In this document: piece after piece, positions 55,816 to 64,000 of the stretch
Position numbering within the stretch: position 1 is the first letter of the stretch
Layout: the number at the start of each line of letters is the position of its first letter
NCBI RefSeq assembly: GCF_023502395.1
Contig: NZ_JAMFMB010000003.1
Span: 62,001 to 126,000, forward strand
DNA length: 64,000 bases
Direction: 5' to 3'
DNA from: Ruegeria spongiae
GTDB lineage: Bacteria; Pseudomonadota; Alphaproteobacteria; Rhodobacterales; Rhodobacteraceae
Program-made: the position numbers and the translations under genes
Notes under the pieces: model-generated
Told to the model about the DNA's origin: nothing
Databases searched by the model: none
The model's input: the letters and a program-made list of their open reading frames with translations, nothing else

Positions 55816-56361
55816 TTAGGCCGTGTCAAAACTGAACCGCATCCGCCGCTGCGGCATCGCAACGGGCGCGGGATCAGGCTCTGGTAGAGGCTGCGGGTCG
55901 GCCTGCGCGACAAGCGGCGCGGTGTCGGCTTCTGGCTCAATCTCTTCGGTGACAGGGTCCCGCGTCGCCTGCTCTTCGGTCTCCTCGACAAAGGCTGTCA
56001 GCATGCCTTTGCCCACCTGATAGGCGGTCTGCAGGTTTTCGACGACGGTCGCGGCGTCGGTGTAATCCTCGCCGTAATCGACCAGCCCGTCGAGATTGGC
56101 GAGCGTCGGGTTCAACCGCCAGAGCCGCCGCAGCGCGCGGGTCTTGAGACGCTGAGGCAGTTCGGCCCGCAGGAAATCCCGAACCGCGTCGGGACTGTCC
56201 AACGCCTCGGGTTCGGGCAGGTCGAGTTCCGTCAAAATCTCGTCATCCGGGCGGGCCTCAAGCCTGGCAGCCTCAGTTTCGACCATGCGGACCTCGACCG
56301 CCTGCGCTTCGGCCTCAACCCCGGCGCGGCGCCGGGACCAGAAATCGCGCCCGTCACTCAA
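55816..56361 (-). CDS. DUF3306 protein
   Basis: The 181-residue protein begins MSDGRDFWSRRRAGVEAEA and contains LRAELPQRLKTRALRRLWRLNPTLANLDGLVDYGEDYTDAA, the DUF3306 core, followed by an acidic/Pro-rich tail. It is regularly found beside DUF3305 and formate dehydrogenase genes in proteobacteria; its function is unknown. It overlaps DUF3305 by four bases. Confidence 0.85.
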   Translation of the reverse strand: MSDGRDFWSRRRAGVEAEAQAVEVRMVETEAARLEARPDDEILTELDLPEPEALDSPDAVRDFLRAELPQRLKTRALRRLWRLNPTLANLDGLVDYGEDYTDAATVVENLQTAYQVGKGMLTAFVEETEEQATRDPVTEEIEPEADTAPLVAQADPQPLPEPDPAPVAMPQRRMRFSFDTA

Positions 56362-56921
56362 TGCACCCGCCTCCGCTGCCGCGCAGGCGAGGCATAGATG
56401 TCCCCCGCTCCTGCGATCCGTGGATCACCGATGCCGTCCTGGGTCAGGTCGGTGCGTTTCTTGTCTCGCTTTCGTTTGATGAAAACCTCATCGTGATGGA
56501 AGTCGGTGACAAAGGCCTGCACCCAGGCCATCAGACCATCGGGCATCGGCACTTTCTCGACGATCTCCTCGCCGCTATCGGTGTAATCCTGCGCCTCGTA
56601 AGGCGACGCGGTGACCAACACCATGTCGAGCGGCTGTTCGCCACCTTCCTCGCGCATCACGACATAGATCGCAGGCACCTGAGCCGACAATCCATGCAAA
56701 TACGCCTCGGTCTCGGCCCCGTGCAGATTCAGAGTCAGGGTCGCGGCGTGGTATTCGACCGCCTCGCTGTCGCGGCGCAGCTCCTGCCAATCGGCGGGTC
56801 CGGCTCCGGGCAAGACAGCGACGGCTTTCCAGCTGTAAGAGGCCCAGCGGGTCACGCCCGGCAGCCGTCGCAAGACGACACCCAACGGCATGTATCGGTG
56901 CTGGTCGGGGTTTCGGATCAC
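56358..56921 (-). CDS. DUF3305 protein
   Basis: The 187-residue protein begins with PLGVVLRRLPGVTRWASYSWKAVAVLPGAG and contains LHGAETEAYLHGLSAQVPAIYVVMRE, matching DUF3305. It is the first gene of the minus-strand formate dehydrogenase operon, which continues through DUF3306, the TorD-type chaperone, the Tat-signal protein and the enzyme subunits. A 47-base tandem duplication begins 14 bases upstream of its start. Function unknown. Confidence 0.85.
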   Translation of the reverse strand: MIRNPDQHRYMPLGVVLRRLPGVTRWASYSWKAVAVLPGAGPADWQELRRDSEAVEYHAATLTLNLHGAETEAYLHGLSAQVPAIYVVMREEGGEQPLDMVLVTASPYEAQDYTDSGEEIVEKVPMPDGLMAWVQAFVTDFHHDEVFIKRKRDKKRTDLTQDGIGDPRIAGAGDIYASPARQRRRVH

Positions 56922-56935
56922 CCAATCTCCTCCTT

Positions 56936-57029
56936 GAGATCTATCAAACCGCCAAAGCCAGTAGCCGAGAAGGGCATACTTCGAGATCTATCAAACCGCC
57001 AAAGCCAGTAGCCGAGAAGGGCATACTTC
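56936..57029. repeat. 47-base perfect tandem duplication in the fdh leader
   Basis: The 47 bases 56936-56982 (starting GAGATCTATC, ending GCATACTTC) are repeated exactly at 56983-57029. The pair sits directly before the DUF3305 start in the 376-base divergent region between the fdh operon and the ferredoxin-like gene. Absence of changes suggests a recent duplication. The remaining 268 bases up to 57297 show no recognised motif. Confidence 0.95.
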
Positions 57030-57297
57030 TGTAAAAGACACTTCACGAGGCGCTTCTGGCAAATTGGCCAGCCTGCCCGAAGGCCGCGCGAGATATGGGA
57101 CGAAATGTCCAATGTGAGCGTTTGACTCAGGATTTCAGATCCGAGCCGGGTCGCGAATCATCCGCCGGAAAAATGGCCTGTTGAGGCCCCTTGCCCGCAC
57201 TGAAAATGGTTTGTGATGCGCCCCGATCCTGACTAGGCTGAGGTCAAAGAATGCTCGAACAGGGGGCCAAAAGCCACCTGCGGCAGGGGAGAAAAAC

Positions 57298-59241
57298 GTG
57301 ATCAAATCATTGATAACGTGCGATTGTTTGGGAAGCCAGACCATCGATGCCGAGGGCTTGTCTCGAGCGACCGGACTGAACGTCGTTCGGCCCTGCTCGG
57401 CCCTGTGCACAACCCAACTGGACCGCGCGCAGACTGCGCTCGAAGACGGGGATGCTGTTTTTTGTTGCAGCCAGGAAGCCTTGGTTTTCGAAGAGTTGGC
57501 AGAGGGTCTGAACCGCCCCGCACCGCCGACCCTGGACCTGCGAGACCGCGCTGGTTGGAGCGACGACAACGCCCCGAAACTGCCCAAAATGTCCGCGCTC
57601 ATCGCCGGTGCAATGATGCCCGCAGAGCCGGAAAAGACCTTGGATGTGATCAGCGAGGGCATGTGCCTGATCCTCGGTCCCGCCGACGTGGCGCTGGAAG
57701 CCGCCGCGCAGTTGAAAGAGTATCTGGGCGTCACCGTGTTGATCGAAAGCAGCGATCTGCCCGATACGCGGGAGTTTGACGTGGTTCTGGGCAGGTTGCG
57801 CCGCGTCTCGGGAGCGTTTGGCGGATTCGAGGTGGTGATAGACGCGCTGCAACAGGTGAACCCCGGCGGTCGCGGGGCGTTCACGTTTAGCGAACCGCAC
57901 GACGGGGCCGTGTCGCACTGCGATATCATCCTGGATCTGCGCGGCGGCACGTCCCTGTTCGCCGCACCGGACAAACGCGACGGCTACCTGCGCGCCGACC
58001 CGGGCCATGCAGCTAGCGTGGCTGCCGCGATCATGGCCGCCTCGCATCTGACCGGCACTTTCGAAAAGACGCTCTACGTCAAGACCACGCCCTTGCTCTG
58101 TGCTCATTCCCGCGCCGAACAGACCGGGTGCACCAATTGCCTCGACCTGTGCCCGACCGGGGCCATCACCTCGACCGGAGAGCATGTGGCGATTGACCCG
58201 ATGATCTGCGCGGGCTGCGGGGCTTGCTCCGCCGCCTGCCCATCCGGCGCGATCTCCTATGACGCACCGCCGGTGGATGTGACGATGCGGCGGGTGCAGA
58301 TCATGGCCAATGCCTATCTGGACGCGGGTGGCACCGCACCGCGCCTGCTGGTCCATGACGCCCATGGCGCAGAGATGGTGCGGCTGTCGGCACGCCACGG
58401 GCGCGGGCTACCTGCCGATGTTGTCCCGCTAGAAATGTCCGCGATCGGTGCTTTTGGCCATGCCGAAGCCGTCGCTGCCCTCGCCGCCGGCTTTGCGTCA
58501 GTCACAATGTTGCCCGGCCCCACCGCCGATCTCCCGGCGCTGGAGGCACAAATCGCACTGACCACCGCCATTGCCGGTGCGGGCAGGGCTTTCCTGCTCG
58601 ATACGTCCGACCCGGACACTATGAGTGACGCGCTTTACGACGAAACGGTCCCTGCCCCGGTCGACAGCCCCGTTCGCCCCATCGGCACACGGCGGCAGAT
58701 CACGCGGCAGGCGGCACGCGCACTGCATCCCGGCACCGACGAGGTTCCGCTGCCCCCGGATGCGCCCTATGGCGCAGTGCTGGTCGACACAGATGCGTGT
58801 ACTTTGTGCCTGTCCTGCGTGTCGCTCTGCCCCTCGGGCGCGCTTGGCGACAACTCCGACAAGCCGCAATTGCGCTTTCAGGAGGACGCCTGCCTGCAAT
58901 GTGGTCTGTGCGCCAGCATCTGCCCCGAAGATGCGATCACCTATGAACCCCGCCTCGACCTGACCAACGCAGCGCTGAGCCAAAGGGTTCTGAACGAGGA
59001 GGAACCCTTTGCCTGCATCGAATGCGGCGCGCTCTTCGGGTCCAAATCCGCCATCGACCGGATCAGTGACAAGCTGAAGGATCACGCCATGTTCTCGGGC
59101 GACAAACTGCGCATGATCCAGATGTGCGACAATTGCCGGGTGAATGCGCAGTTCCACGCGACCGACAACCCCTTTGCGGGCGGCGAACGGCCCCGCGTGC
59201 GCACCACCGACGACTACCTGTCAAAACGGCGCGATCACTGA
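57298..59241 (+). CDS. Multi-cluster 4Fe-4S ferredoxin-like protein of the fdh island
   Basis: The 647-residue protein has N-terminal cysteines (CDCLGS, CSALC, CCSQ), two ferredoxin motifs in the middle (CTNCLDLCPTGA, CAGCGACSAACPSGA), two later ones (CTLCLSCVSLCPSGA, CLQCGLCASICPEDA), and a C-terminal pair CIECG and CDNCR. It is soluble, without signal peptide, and fits a cytoplasmic electron carrier seen near formate dehydrogenase genes in related bacteria. The GTG start follows GGGGAGAAAAAC. It overlaps the convergent cytochrome gene by seven bases. Redox partner unknown. Confidence 0.85.
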   Translation: MIKSLITCDCLGSQTIDAEGLSRATGLNVVRPCSALCTTQLDRAQTALEDGDAVFCCSQEALVFEELAEGLNRPAPPTLDLRDRAGWSDDNAPKLPKMSALIAGAMMPAEPEKTLDVISEGMCLILGPADVALEAAAQLKEYLGVTVLIESSDLPDTREFDVVLGRLRRVSGAFGGFEVVIDALQQVNPGGRGAFTFSEPHDGAVSHCDIILDLRGGTSLFAAPDKRDGYLRADPGHAASVAAAIMAASHLTGTFEKTLYVKTTPLLCAHSRAEQTGCTNCLDLCPTGAITSTGEHVAIDPMICAGCGACSAACPSGAISYDAPPVDVTMRRVQIMANAYLDAGGTAPRLLVHDAHGAEMVRLSARHGRGLPADVVPLEMSAIGAFGHAEAVAALAAGFASVTMLPGPTADLPALEAQIALTTAIAGAGRAFLLDTSDPDTMSDALYDETVPAPVDSPVRPIGTRRQITRQAARALHPGTDEVPLPPDAPYGAVLVDTDACTLCLSCVSLCPSGALGDNSDKPQLRFQEDACLQCGLCASICPEDAITYEPRLDLTNAALSQRVLNEEEPFACIECGALFGSKSAIDRISDKLKDHAMFSGDKLRMIQMCDNCRVNAQFHATDNPFAGGERPRVRTTDDYLSKRRDH

Positions 59242-59966
59242 TGTTGCAGGGGTTGGCCCAGATCGGCAGGGTCCAGAATGGAGATATAGGCCAGGATCGC
59301 CTCCAACTCGTCCAGCGTCAGCACGACAGGCGCAATCGGCGACGGGCGATCGACCGGAAACGGGTCGGTCACCTCTGCAATCTGGGTGAAGGCTGCGTGG
59401 GGTTTGAGCACATAGAACCCGGCGAACCGCACCCGCCAGTCGTCAAACCCGCGCATGACGAAGAAACTGGGGGTAGAGCCGATGCCGAAACTGTCCCTGC
59501 CCCGCTCGGTCACGTGGCAGCGTCCGCATTTGGTCCAGGCCAGTCCCTGCCCCACTACGGCATCGCCCGCCATGTCGACCCGTGCTGCCGCTGCCTTTTG
59601 CACCCTTGGCTCGGTGAAGATCGGCGCGCCCTCGGGCGCAAAGCCCTGAATGGTGCGGCTGCCCACCTGCGAGGTCAGCCAGTCGGCAAAACGTTGTGCG
59701 CCCTTGGCCTCACCGCGCAACTGCATATGCCAGGTTTGCCCAAGGCCCGAAAACAGGGCATGCCCCTCCGGGCCCAACAGCAACTCGGCCTGTGCCGGAT
59801 CGCCCACGAGGTCGACCTTGACCTGGGTCTTCAACGAAAAGCGCGGTGCGATGTATCGGATCAACCCGCTTTCGACCAGCGCGGACGGGGCGTAAAAGGC
59901 CACCCGCTTGTCATCGGCCATTGCCAAACTCGGCAACAGGACCAAGATCAGAACCAGAAAGCGCAT
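59235..59966 (-). CDS. Shortened TupA-like domain fused to cytochrome c
   Basis: The 243-residue protein has a signal peptide (MRFLVLILVLLPSLAMA), residues 20-120 resembling parts of the neighbouring TupA, and a cytochrome c domain with C147-G-R-C150-H151. Shared TupA features are SGL followed by P and a VxLVG strand in the first part, and FADWLTSQVGSRTIQGF before a GAPIF segment in the second part (TupA has LEDWLTSGRAQVLIDGY and GETLF). The intervening lobe of TupA is absent. It may couple oxyanion or ligand sensing to redox, or be a cytochrome using a scaffold. The plus-strand neighbour's end overlaps its stop. Confidence 0.75.
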   Translation of the reverse strand: MRFLVLILVLLPSLAMADDKRVAFYAPSALVESGLIRYIAPRFSLKTQVKVDLVGDPAQAELLLGPEGHALFSGLGQTWHMQLRGEAKGAQRFADWLTSQVGSRTIQGFAPEGAPIFTEPRVQKAAAARVDMAGDAVVGQGLAWTKCGRCHVTERGRDSFGIGSTPSFFVMRGFDDWRVRFAGFYVLKPHAAFTQIAEVTDPFPVDRPSPIAPVVLTLDELEAILAYISILDPADLGQPLQHQ

Positions 59967-60023
59967 TGGGTCAACCTAGGACCCCTGGGCGCAATTCGTC
60001 AACGATAGCGAGGATACAACCCA

Positions 60024-60734
60024 ATGAGCGACGTGGCCGACGTCACCTTTCCTCCGCTGATGTGGGGCGAAGAAGCGCCGGGCAGCGCCTTCGACCACGC
60101 GATCATGCGCGCGACGCTTGGCTGTGACGCAGGGCTGATCGCGTATAAGCTGGGTGCAGCGGAAATGGAGGCGGCGCTGGTCTTTGCCCCCGAGGTGCCG
60201 CTGGGCCAGGCGATGACCATGCTGCCCCTTTGTGGCGTGGGCTTGCAGAACGCGCTGGGTGCGCTTGCCCCACCCGAGGTGGCCGTACATCTGGATTGGT
60301 GGGGCGGAATCCGCTTGAACGGCGCGCGCTGCGGCAGGTTTCGCGCTCGCGCCTCGGACACCGATCCCGAATCCATTCCGGACTGGCTGGTAATTGGCTT
60401 CAACTTGCCCCTGATCCCCGCGACCCGAGAGACAGGCCAGACGCCGGATGAAACAACACTCTTTGCCGAAGTCTGCGCCGATGTCGCGCCCCCGGCCCTG
60501 CTCGAGGCTTGGGCGCGACACACGCTGAACTGGCTCAGCCGATGGGAAGACGAAGGCGTCGCGCCGGTTCATGCCGAATGGCGCGGGTTGGCGCTTGGGA
60601 TCGGGGAAGACGTGCGGAACCGGTCCCTGACCGGGACGTTTCGGGGTGTGGATGAGGCATTCGGCATGCTGTTGCGAGACGACGACACAACCCACCTGAT
60701 CCCGCTCACCACTGTGTTGGAGGGCCCGGCATGA
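60024..60734 (+). CDS. Biotin/lipoate-protein ligase family protein (DUF4444)
   Basis: The 236-residue protein resembles BPL/LplA-type catalytic domains: DWWGGIRLNGARCGRFRARAS near residue 90 and WLVIGFNLPLIPA near 120, followed by a small C-terminal domain with LALGIGEDVRN and TGTFRGVDEAFGMLLRDDD. The typical lysine-dependent ligase site is not clear, so its substrate is unknown. It overlaps the DUF6505 gene by four bases and is transcribed away from the cytochrome gene. Confidence 0.8.
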   Translation: MSDVADVTFPPLMWGEEAPGSAFDHAIMRATLGCDAGLIAYKLGAAEMEAALVFAPEVPLGQAMTMLPLCGVGLQNALGALAPPEVAVHLDWWGGIRLNGARCGRFRARASDTDPESIPDWLVIGFNLPLIPATRETGQTPDETTLFAEVCADVAPPALLEAWARHTLNWLSRWEDEGVAPVHAEWRGLALGIGEDVRNRSLTGTFRGVDEAFGMLLRDDDTTHLIPLTTVLEGPA

Positions 60735-61210
60735 AACTCGCCCGCGCGATCCATTTCGACGAAAGCGACATGAACGTGTTCGCCTCCCCTGCCCGCACGG
60801 GAGAGTGGTGCATCTCTGGCGGGTTCGAGTTTTCGAACTGGTCCGACGCGGACCTGACAGGCAAGGCGCGGCAAGCGTTTGCCAATGGTTGGCTCGGGCT
60901 GGAAACCGGCGGTCGGGTGACCTTTGTTGCCGTGACCGCGCTGGAACCGGCCGAGTTGGACAAGCTCACCGACCTTCTGTCGCATCATTTCGTGTCCTAT
61001 TACGGCGCGCCGTCGGTCAAGGATGCCCGCCCCGTCGCCGCCGAGGAACTGGCGCAGATGGTCGAGCTGTGCGAGGATCATGACCCCAACACGCTGCTGA
61101 CCGTGGCGCGCGAACTGGCCGAGGCAGGTGTGCGCGAAGCCTATCGCACGATCCAGCCGCAGGATGCCGGGCTGGACCAGTTCGCAATCCATGGCGATAT
61201 CGACGAATAG
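60731..61210 (+). CDS. DUF6505 family protein
   Basis: The 159-residue protein begins MKLARAIHFDESDMNVFASP and continues with EWCISGGFEFSNW and ARQAFANGWLG, matching the DUF6505 family. It is coupled to the ligase-like gene by an ATGA overlap and is convergent with tupA, 13 bases away. Function unknown; location near formate dehydrogenase and tungstate uptake hints at a role in that enzyme's maturation. Confidence 0.8.
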   Translation: MKLARAIHFDESDMNVFASPARTGEWCISGGFEFSNWSDADLTGKARQAFANGWLGLETGGRVTFVAVTALEPAELDKLTDLLSHHFVSYYGAPSVKDARPVAAEELAQMVELCEDHDPNTLLTVARELAEAGVREAYRTIQPQDAGLDQFAIHGDIDE

Positions 61211-61223
61211 GCGGTGCCAATCC

Positions 61224-62027
61224 CTATTGTGCGTTGAACACAAACAGTGTTTCGCCGTCGATCATGTAGCCATCGATCAGGACCTGCGCGCGCCCGGAGG
61301 TCAGCCAGTCTTCCAGCTTGGCTACCAGATCGGATTTGACATGCGGGTGCCGCACCGGGTTTATGGGCAGATAGGCATATTGATTGAACAGCACCGGATC
61401 TCCGGCGAAGAGCAGCGCCAGATCGCCCTTGTTGCCAAAATTCAACCAGCTTGCCCGGTCGGACAGGATATAGGCGTCAAGGCCAGAGGCCGTGTTCAGC
61501 GCCGCCCCCATGCCCGCGCCCACGGCACGATACCATGTGCCGAAACCCTCGGCCTCCAACCCCGCATCCTGCCACAGGGCAAGCTCTTTCTTATGTGTTC
61601 CGCTATCGTCGCCGCGACTGACAAAGGCGGCCTCGGACGCCGCAATATCACGCAGGGCGTCAGCAGCGGTCTCTGAATCCGCGATACCCGCAGGGTCGCC
61701 GGACGGCCCGACAAAGACAAAGTCGTTATACATGATCTCGCGCCGATGCGTGCCATAGCCTTCACCCACAAACGCCTCTTCGGCGGTCCGGGAATGCACC
61801 AGGATCGCATCCACGTCCCCGGCCCGGCCCAACCTGAGTGCCTGACCTGTGCCAACGACCAGCAGCTGCACCTCCAGATTCAGATCGCTGGCAATCTCTG
61901 GCAGCAGCACCTCGGCCAGCCCCGAATTGTGAAACGAAGTCGTGACCGCCATACGCATCTGATCCGCCGCAAGGACCGTATTTGCGATGAAAACCGTCAG
62001 AATCCCGGCAATGAACCCCTTTGTCAT
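61224..62027 (-). CDS. tupA: Tungstate ABC transporter substrate-binding protein TupA
   Basis: The 267-residue protein has a signal peptide and the TupA pattern: AVTTSFHNSGLAEVLLPEI near residue 28, VVGTGQALRLGRAGDVDAILVHSR near 56, FVGPSGDPAGI, SRGDDSGTHKKEL near 138, and the C-terminal LEDWLTS and GETLFVFNA. TupA binds tungstate with high affinity and selectivity over molybdate. Here it probably supplies W for the formate dehydrogenase. It overlaps tupC by four bases. Confidence 0.88.
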   Translation of the reverse strand: MTKGFIAGILTVFIANTVLAADQMRMAVTTSFHNSGLAEVLLPEIASDLNLEVQLLVVGTGQALRLGRAGDVDAILVHSRTAEEAFVGEGYGTHRREIMYNDFVFVGPSGDPAGIADSETAADALRDIAASEAAFVSRGDDSGTHKKELALWQDAGLEAEGFGTWYRAVGAGMGAALNTASGLDAYILSDRASWLNFGNKGDLALLFAGDPVLFNQYAYLPINPVRHPHVKSDLVAKLEDWLTSGRAQVLIDGYMIDGETLFVFNAQ

Positions 62028-62740
62028 TCCACAATATCCCCTTTCAAAAAGGCCCGCGCTTCGGGCGTTTGTGGTCCGTCGAAAAAGGCGTCGGCCGGTC
62101 CTGTTTCATGCACTTTGCCGCCCAGGATGAACACAACCTGATCCGCGATCCGGCGCGCTTGTCCCATGTCATGGGTGGACAGGATCAGACGCGTTCCCTC
62201 ACCCTTGGCCTGCAGCAGGATCGCCTCGATCTCGCGGGTGGCGCGCCCGTCGAGCGAGGCCGTGGGTTCATCGAGAAAAACCAGCGCAGGGTCGGTGATC
62301 AAAGCGCGTGCGAGGGCAAGCTTTTGTTGTTCGCCACCCGACAGGACCATGGCGCGGCGCGGCAGATGCAGCTCAAGTCCGACGCGTTTGGCCCATTTCC
62401 GCGCTGCCTCTCGGGCCACGCCACGCGCCACGCCGCGCAGGCGCAACGGGTAGATCAGGTTGTCTTCCACTGTGCGGCGCAGGACTATGGGACGTTGGAA
62501 GACAAAGGCCTGGTGATGGCGCGCAACACCCGTGTCGCAGGCCCATCGTACCGTGCCACCCGTCAGGCGCGCGGTGCCGTGCATCAACCGCAACAGCGTC
62601 GTCTTGCCTGCACCGTTGGGGCCCATCACCACACACAGGCCTCGCCCGTCCAGCGTCAGGTCTGCAGGCCCCACCAGCCGTTTGCCCCGGCGCGAGGTCT
62701 CGGCCCCCTCAAGGACCAGCGGGAACAGCTCGGTCACCAT
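62024..62740 (-). CDS. tupC: Tungstate ABC transporter ATPase TupC
   Basis: The 238-residue ABC ATPase has Walker A GPNGAGKTT (about residue 40), signature LSGGEQQKLALARAL and Walker B LVFLDEPTASLD. With TupB it imports tungstate bound by TupA. It overlaps tupB by seven bases and tupA by four. Confidence 0.9.
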   Translation of the reverse strand: MVTELFPLVLEGAETSRRGKRLVGPADLTLDGRGLCVVMGPNGAGKTTLLRLMHGTARLTGGTVRWACDTGVARHHQAFVFQRPIVLRRTVEDNLIYPLRLRGVARGVAREAARKWAKRVGLELHLPRRAMVLSGGEQQKLALARALITDPALVFLDEPTASLDGRATREIEAILLQAKGEGTRLILSTHDMGQARRIADQVVFILGGKVHETGPADAFFDGPQTPEARAFLKGDIVE

Positions 62741-63444
62741 CGGCTGTCCCTCTCGGTCTGGCCGATCCAGTGGATCATCAGGTTCACACCAAGCGCCAAT
62801 GCAATCAGGATGATGCCAAGCGCAAGGGCCAGCGCAAACTGCCCTTTGCCGGTCTCAAGCGCAATGGCAGTGGTCAGCACGCGCGTTGCATGGTCGATAT
62901 TGCCGCCGACGATCATGATGGCACCGACCTCTCCGATCCCGCGTCCGAACCCGGCCAGCGCCGCCGTCAGCAGGGCCCGCCTAGCGTCCCAGATCAGCGT
63001 CCTCATCTTCTGCACCTGCGTCACGTTCATCGAGATCAGCAGGTCGTGATATTCAGCCCAGAGCTCGCGTAGCGATTGGTGCGCGACAGAGGCGATCAGC
63101 GGCACGATGATGATCACCTGCGCCACGATCATGGCGGTGGGTGTGAACAGCAGCCCCAAGGCACCAAACGGACCCGAGCGGGACAGAAAGATATAGACGA
63201 TCAGGCCGACCACCACAGGCGGCAGACCCATGAGCGCGTTCAGCATCGCGATGGTGGCACGACGCATGCGAAAGCGGCGTACCGCCAGCAGCGCAGCCAG
63301 AGGCAGGGCGATCACGCAGGCGATCACCAACGCGGTCAAGGTGACGCGCAGCGAGAGCAGCGCGATCTCTGTCAGTTCTGGATTCAGCGTGACGACCAGC
63401 CAAAAGGCGTGGCGCAGCCCCTCCCAAAGATCGACGATGGTCAA
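62734..63444 (-). CDS. tupB: Tungstate ABC transporter permease TupB
   Basis: The 236-residue protein has five to six membrane helices and the EAA loop with GFGRGIGEVGAIMIVGGN. It is the channel of the TupABC importer. The frame opens at TTG 63444, which lies only a few bases after GGAGG; an inner start is possible. It is the first gene of the tupBCA operon. Confidence 0.87.
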   Translation of the reverse strand: MTIVDLWEGLRHAFWLVVTLNPELTEIALLSLRVTLTALVIACVIALPLAALLAVRRFRMRRATIAMLNALMGLPPVVVGLIVYIFLSRSGPFGALGLLFTPTAMIVAQVIIIVPLIASVAHQSLRELWAEYHDLLISMNVTQVQKMRTLIWDARRALLTAALAGFGRGIGEVGAIMIVGGNIDHATRVLTTAIALETGKGQFALALALGIILIALALGVNLMIHWIGQTERDSRW

Positions 63445-63676
63445 TCCTCCGCGTGTTAGTCATGTGCAGGTTGGCCGGTTTTTCCGGGGGATACCAGCCC
63501 TGTTGCCGTGCGCTGCATCGGTGATGTCAACCTGTCTCTCAAACCGGATCAAAGCGCTGTTTTCAAGGTCAAATTGTCCGAGGCTGGCTCTGGTGTCGAG
63601 CCGCAGGGAATGCCCAGATGGCGGGGGCTGTTTCTGAACTTTTGCGCTCGGCACGCCGCTTTGCTAGCGTGAGCGC
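63445..63676. other. Divergent promoter region, no gene seen
   Basis: The 232 bases between tupB (minus strand) and the sensor kinase gene (plus strand) hold no supported reading frame and should contain both promoters. No recognised operator was found. Confidence 0.6.
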
Positions 63677-64000
63677 ATGACCTCTGTCCGCTTCCGTCTG
63701 CTGATCCTGGCCCTTGCGCCGATGGTGCTGCTGATGCCGCTCCTGCTGTTTCTGGGCATGACGCGGTGGACGGCGGATTATGACGAGGTGCTAATCGCAA
63801 ATGTCGAAAGCGATCTGAGGATTGCCGAGCAATACCTGTCGCGTCTGATGGTCGAGACTGGCGACGAACTGCAGGCCGTTGCCGGTTCGGTGGAATTTGC
63901 GCGAACCCCTCTGACCGGCTTTGAGGCGTTCTTTGAAGAAAAGCGTGCGGAACTTGAGCTGGACTTTCTCTACTACCAGCCGCGCACCGAGGTCACCGGT
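63677..64000 (+). CDS. Sensor histidine kinase, truncated by the window end
   Basis: The frame opens at ATG 63677 and is open to the right edge (108 codons). It has a membrane helix (LLILALAPMVLLMPLLLFLGMTRW) and a helical periplasmic start (LRIAEQYLSRLMVETGDELQAVAGS) typical of sensor kinases; the kinase core lies beyond the window. It could be the partner of the GAFTGA-less response regulator at the other end of the formate island. Confidence 0.6.
   Translation, partial: MTSVRFRLLILALAPMVLLMPLLLFLGMTRWTADYDEVLIANVESDLRIAEQYLSRLMVETGDELQAVAGSVEFARTPLTGFEAFFEEKRAELELDFLYYQPRTEVTG

Noticed and set aside
56918-57112. Minus-strand 64-codon frame spanning the 47-base duplication
   Set aside because: It repeats part of its own sequence out of register because of the duplication and has no ribosome site or homology cue.
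57307-58398. Minus-strand frame of 363 codons
   Set aside because: It is antisense to the ferredoxin-like gene with its many CxxC motifs.

Overview
The window comes from a high-GC alphaproteobacterium, most likely a marine Rhodobacteraceae (Roseobacter-group) member. This is inferred from the gene families (a DUF5928-type glycosyltransferase, DUF6505, DUF3305/DUF3306 beside formate dehydrogenase, an frc fructose operon with a ROK regulator) and from strong GC3 bias. I saw no rRNA, tRNA, CRISPR array, insertion sequence or phage gene.

Layout. (1) 1-6 kb: a truncated glycosyltransferase, a sulfotransferase, gamma-glutamyltransferase, the periplasmic methionine-sulfoxide repair pair MsrP/MsrQ and a TetR regulator. 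(2) 6-31 kb: a denitrification island from nitrite to N2. nnrS is divergent from nirS-nirE-nirC-nirF-nirDL-nirG-nirH-nirJ-nirN (cytochrome cd1 nitrite reductase and heme d1 synthesis). It converges on nosR-Z-D-F-Y-L-X (nitrous oxide reductase), which is headed by a Cys-rich exported protein. A Crp/Fnr-type regulator sits between nos and norC-B-Q-D (nitric oxide reductase). Two exact TTAAC-N4-GTCAA sites and one related site lie in front of the three units. No nitrate reductase is present here. (3) 31-38 kb: a TPR-like exported protein, then a ROK repressor divergent from frcBCAK. (4) 38.3-43.8 kb: a tightly coupled four-gene operon of unknown role: a low-complexity protein, a 1196-residue BNR-propeller/ASH-domain protein with a Cys/Asp-rich insert, a small membrane protein and an MFS transporter. 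(5) 43.8-47 kb: a glutathione S-transferase-like protein and an amino-acid-type ABC transporter. (6) 47-64 kb: a formate dehydrogenase island.

The formate island holds a Tat-exported Cys-type formate dehydrogenase (alpha, beta, gamma), its Tat-signal peptide gene, a TorD-type chaperone, DUF3305/DUF3306, a multi-cluster ferredoxin-like protein, two unusual cytochrome c fusions and a TupABC-type tungstate importer. It is framed by an NtrC-like response regulator lacking GAFTGA at one end and a truncated sensor kinase at the other. The tungstate importer suggests a W-dependent enzyme. The standout feature is a 243-residue protein joining a shortened TupA-like binding domain to a single-heme cytochrome c, encoded close to the importer and the dehydrogenase.

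Start codons were moved inward from the longest reading frame wherever a Shine-Dalgarno site, signal peptide or overlap supported it. Family calls rest on recognised motifs; no database search was possible.
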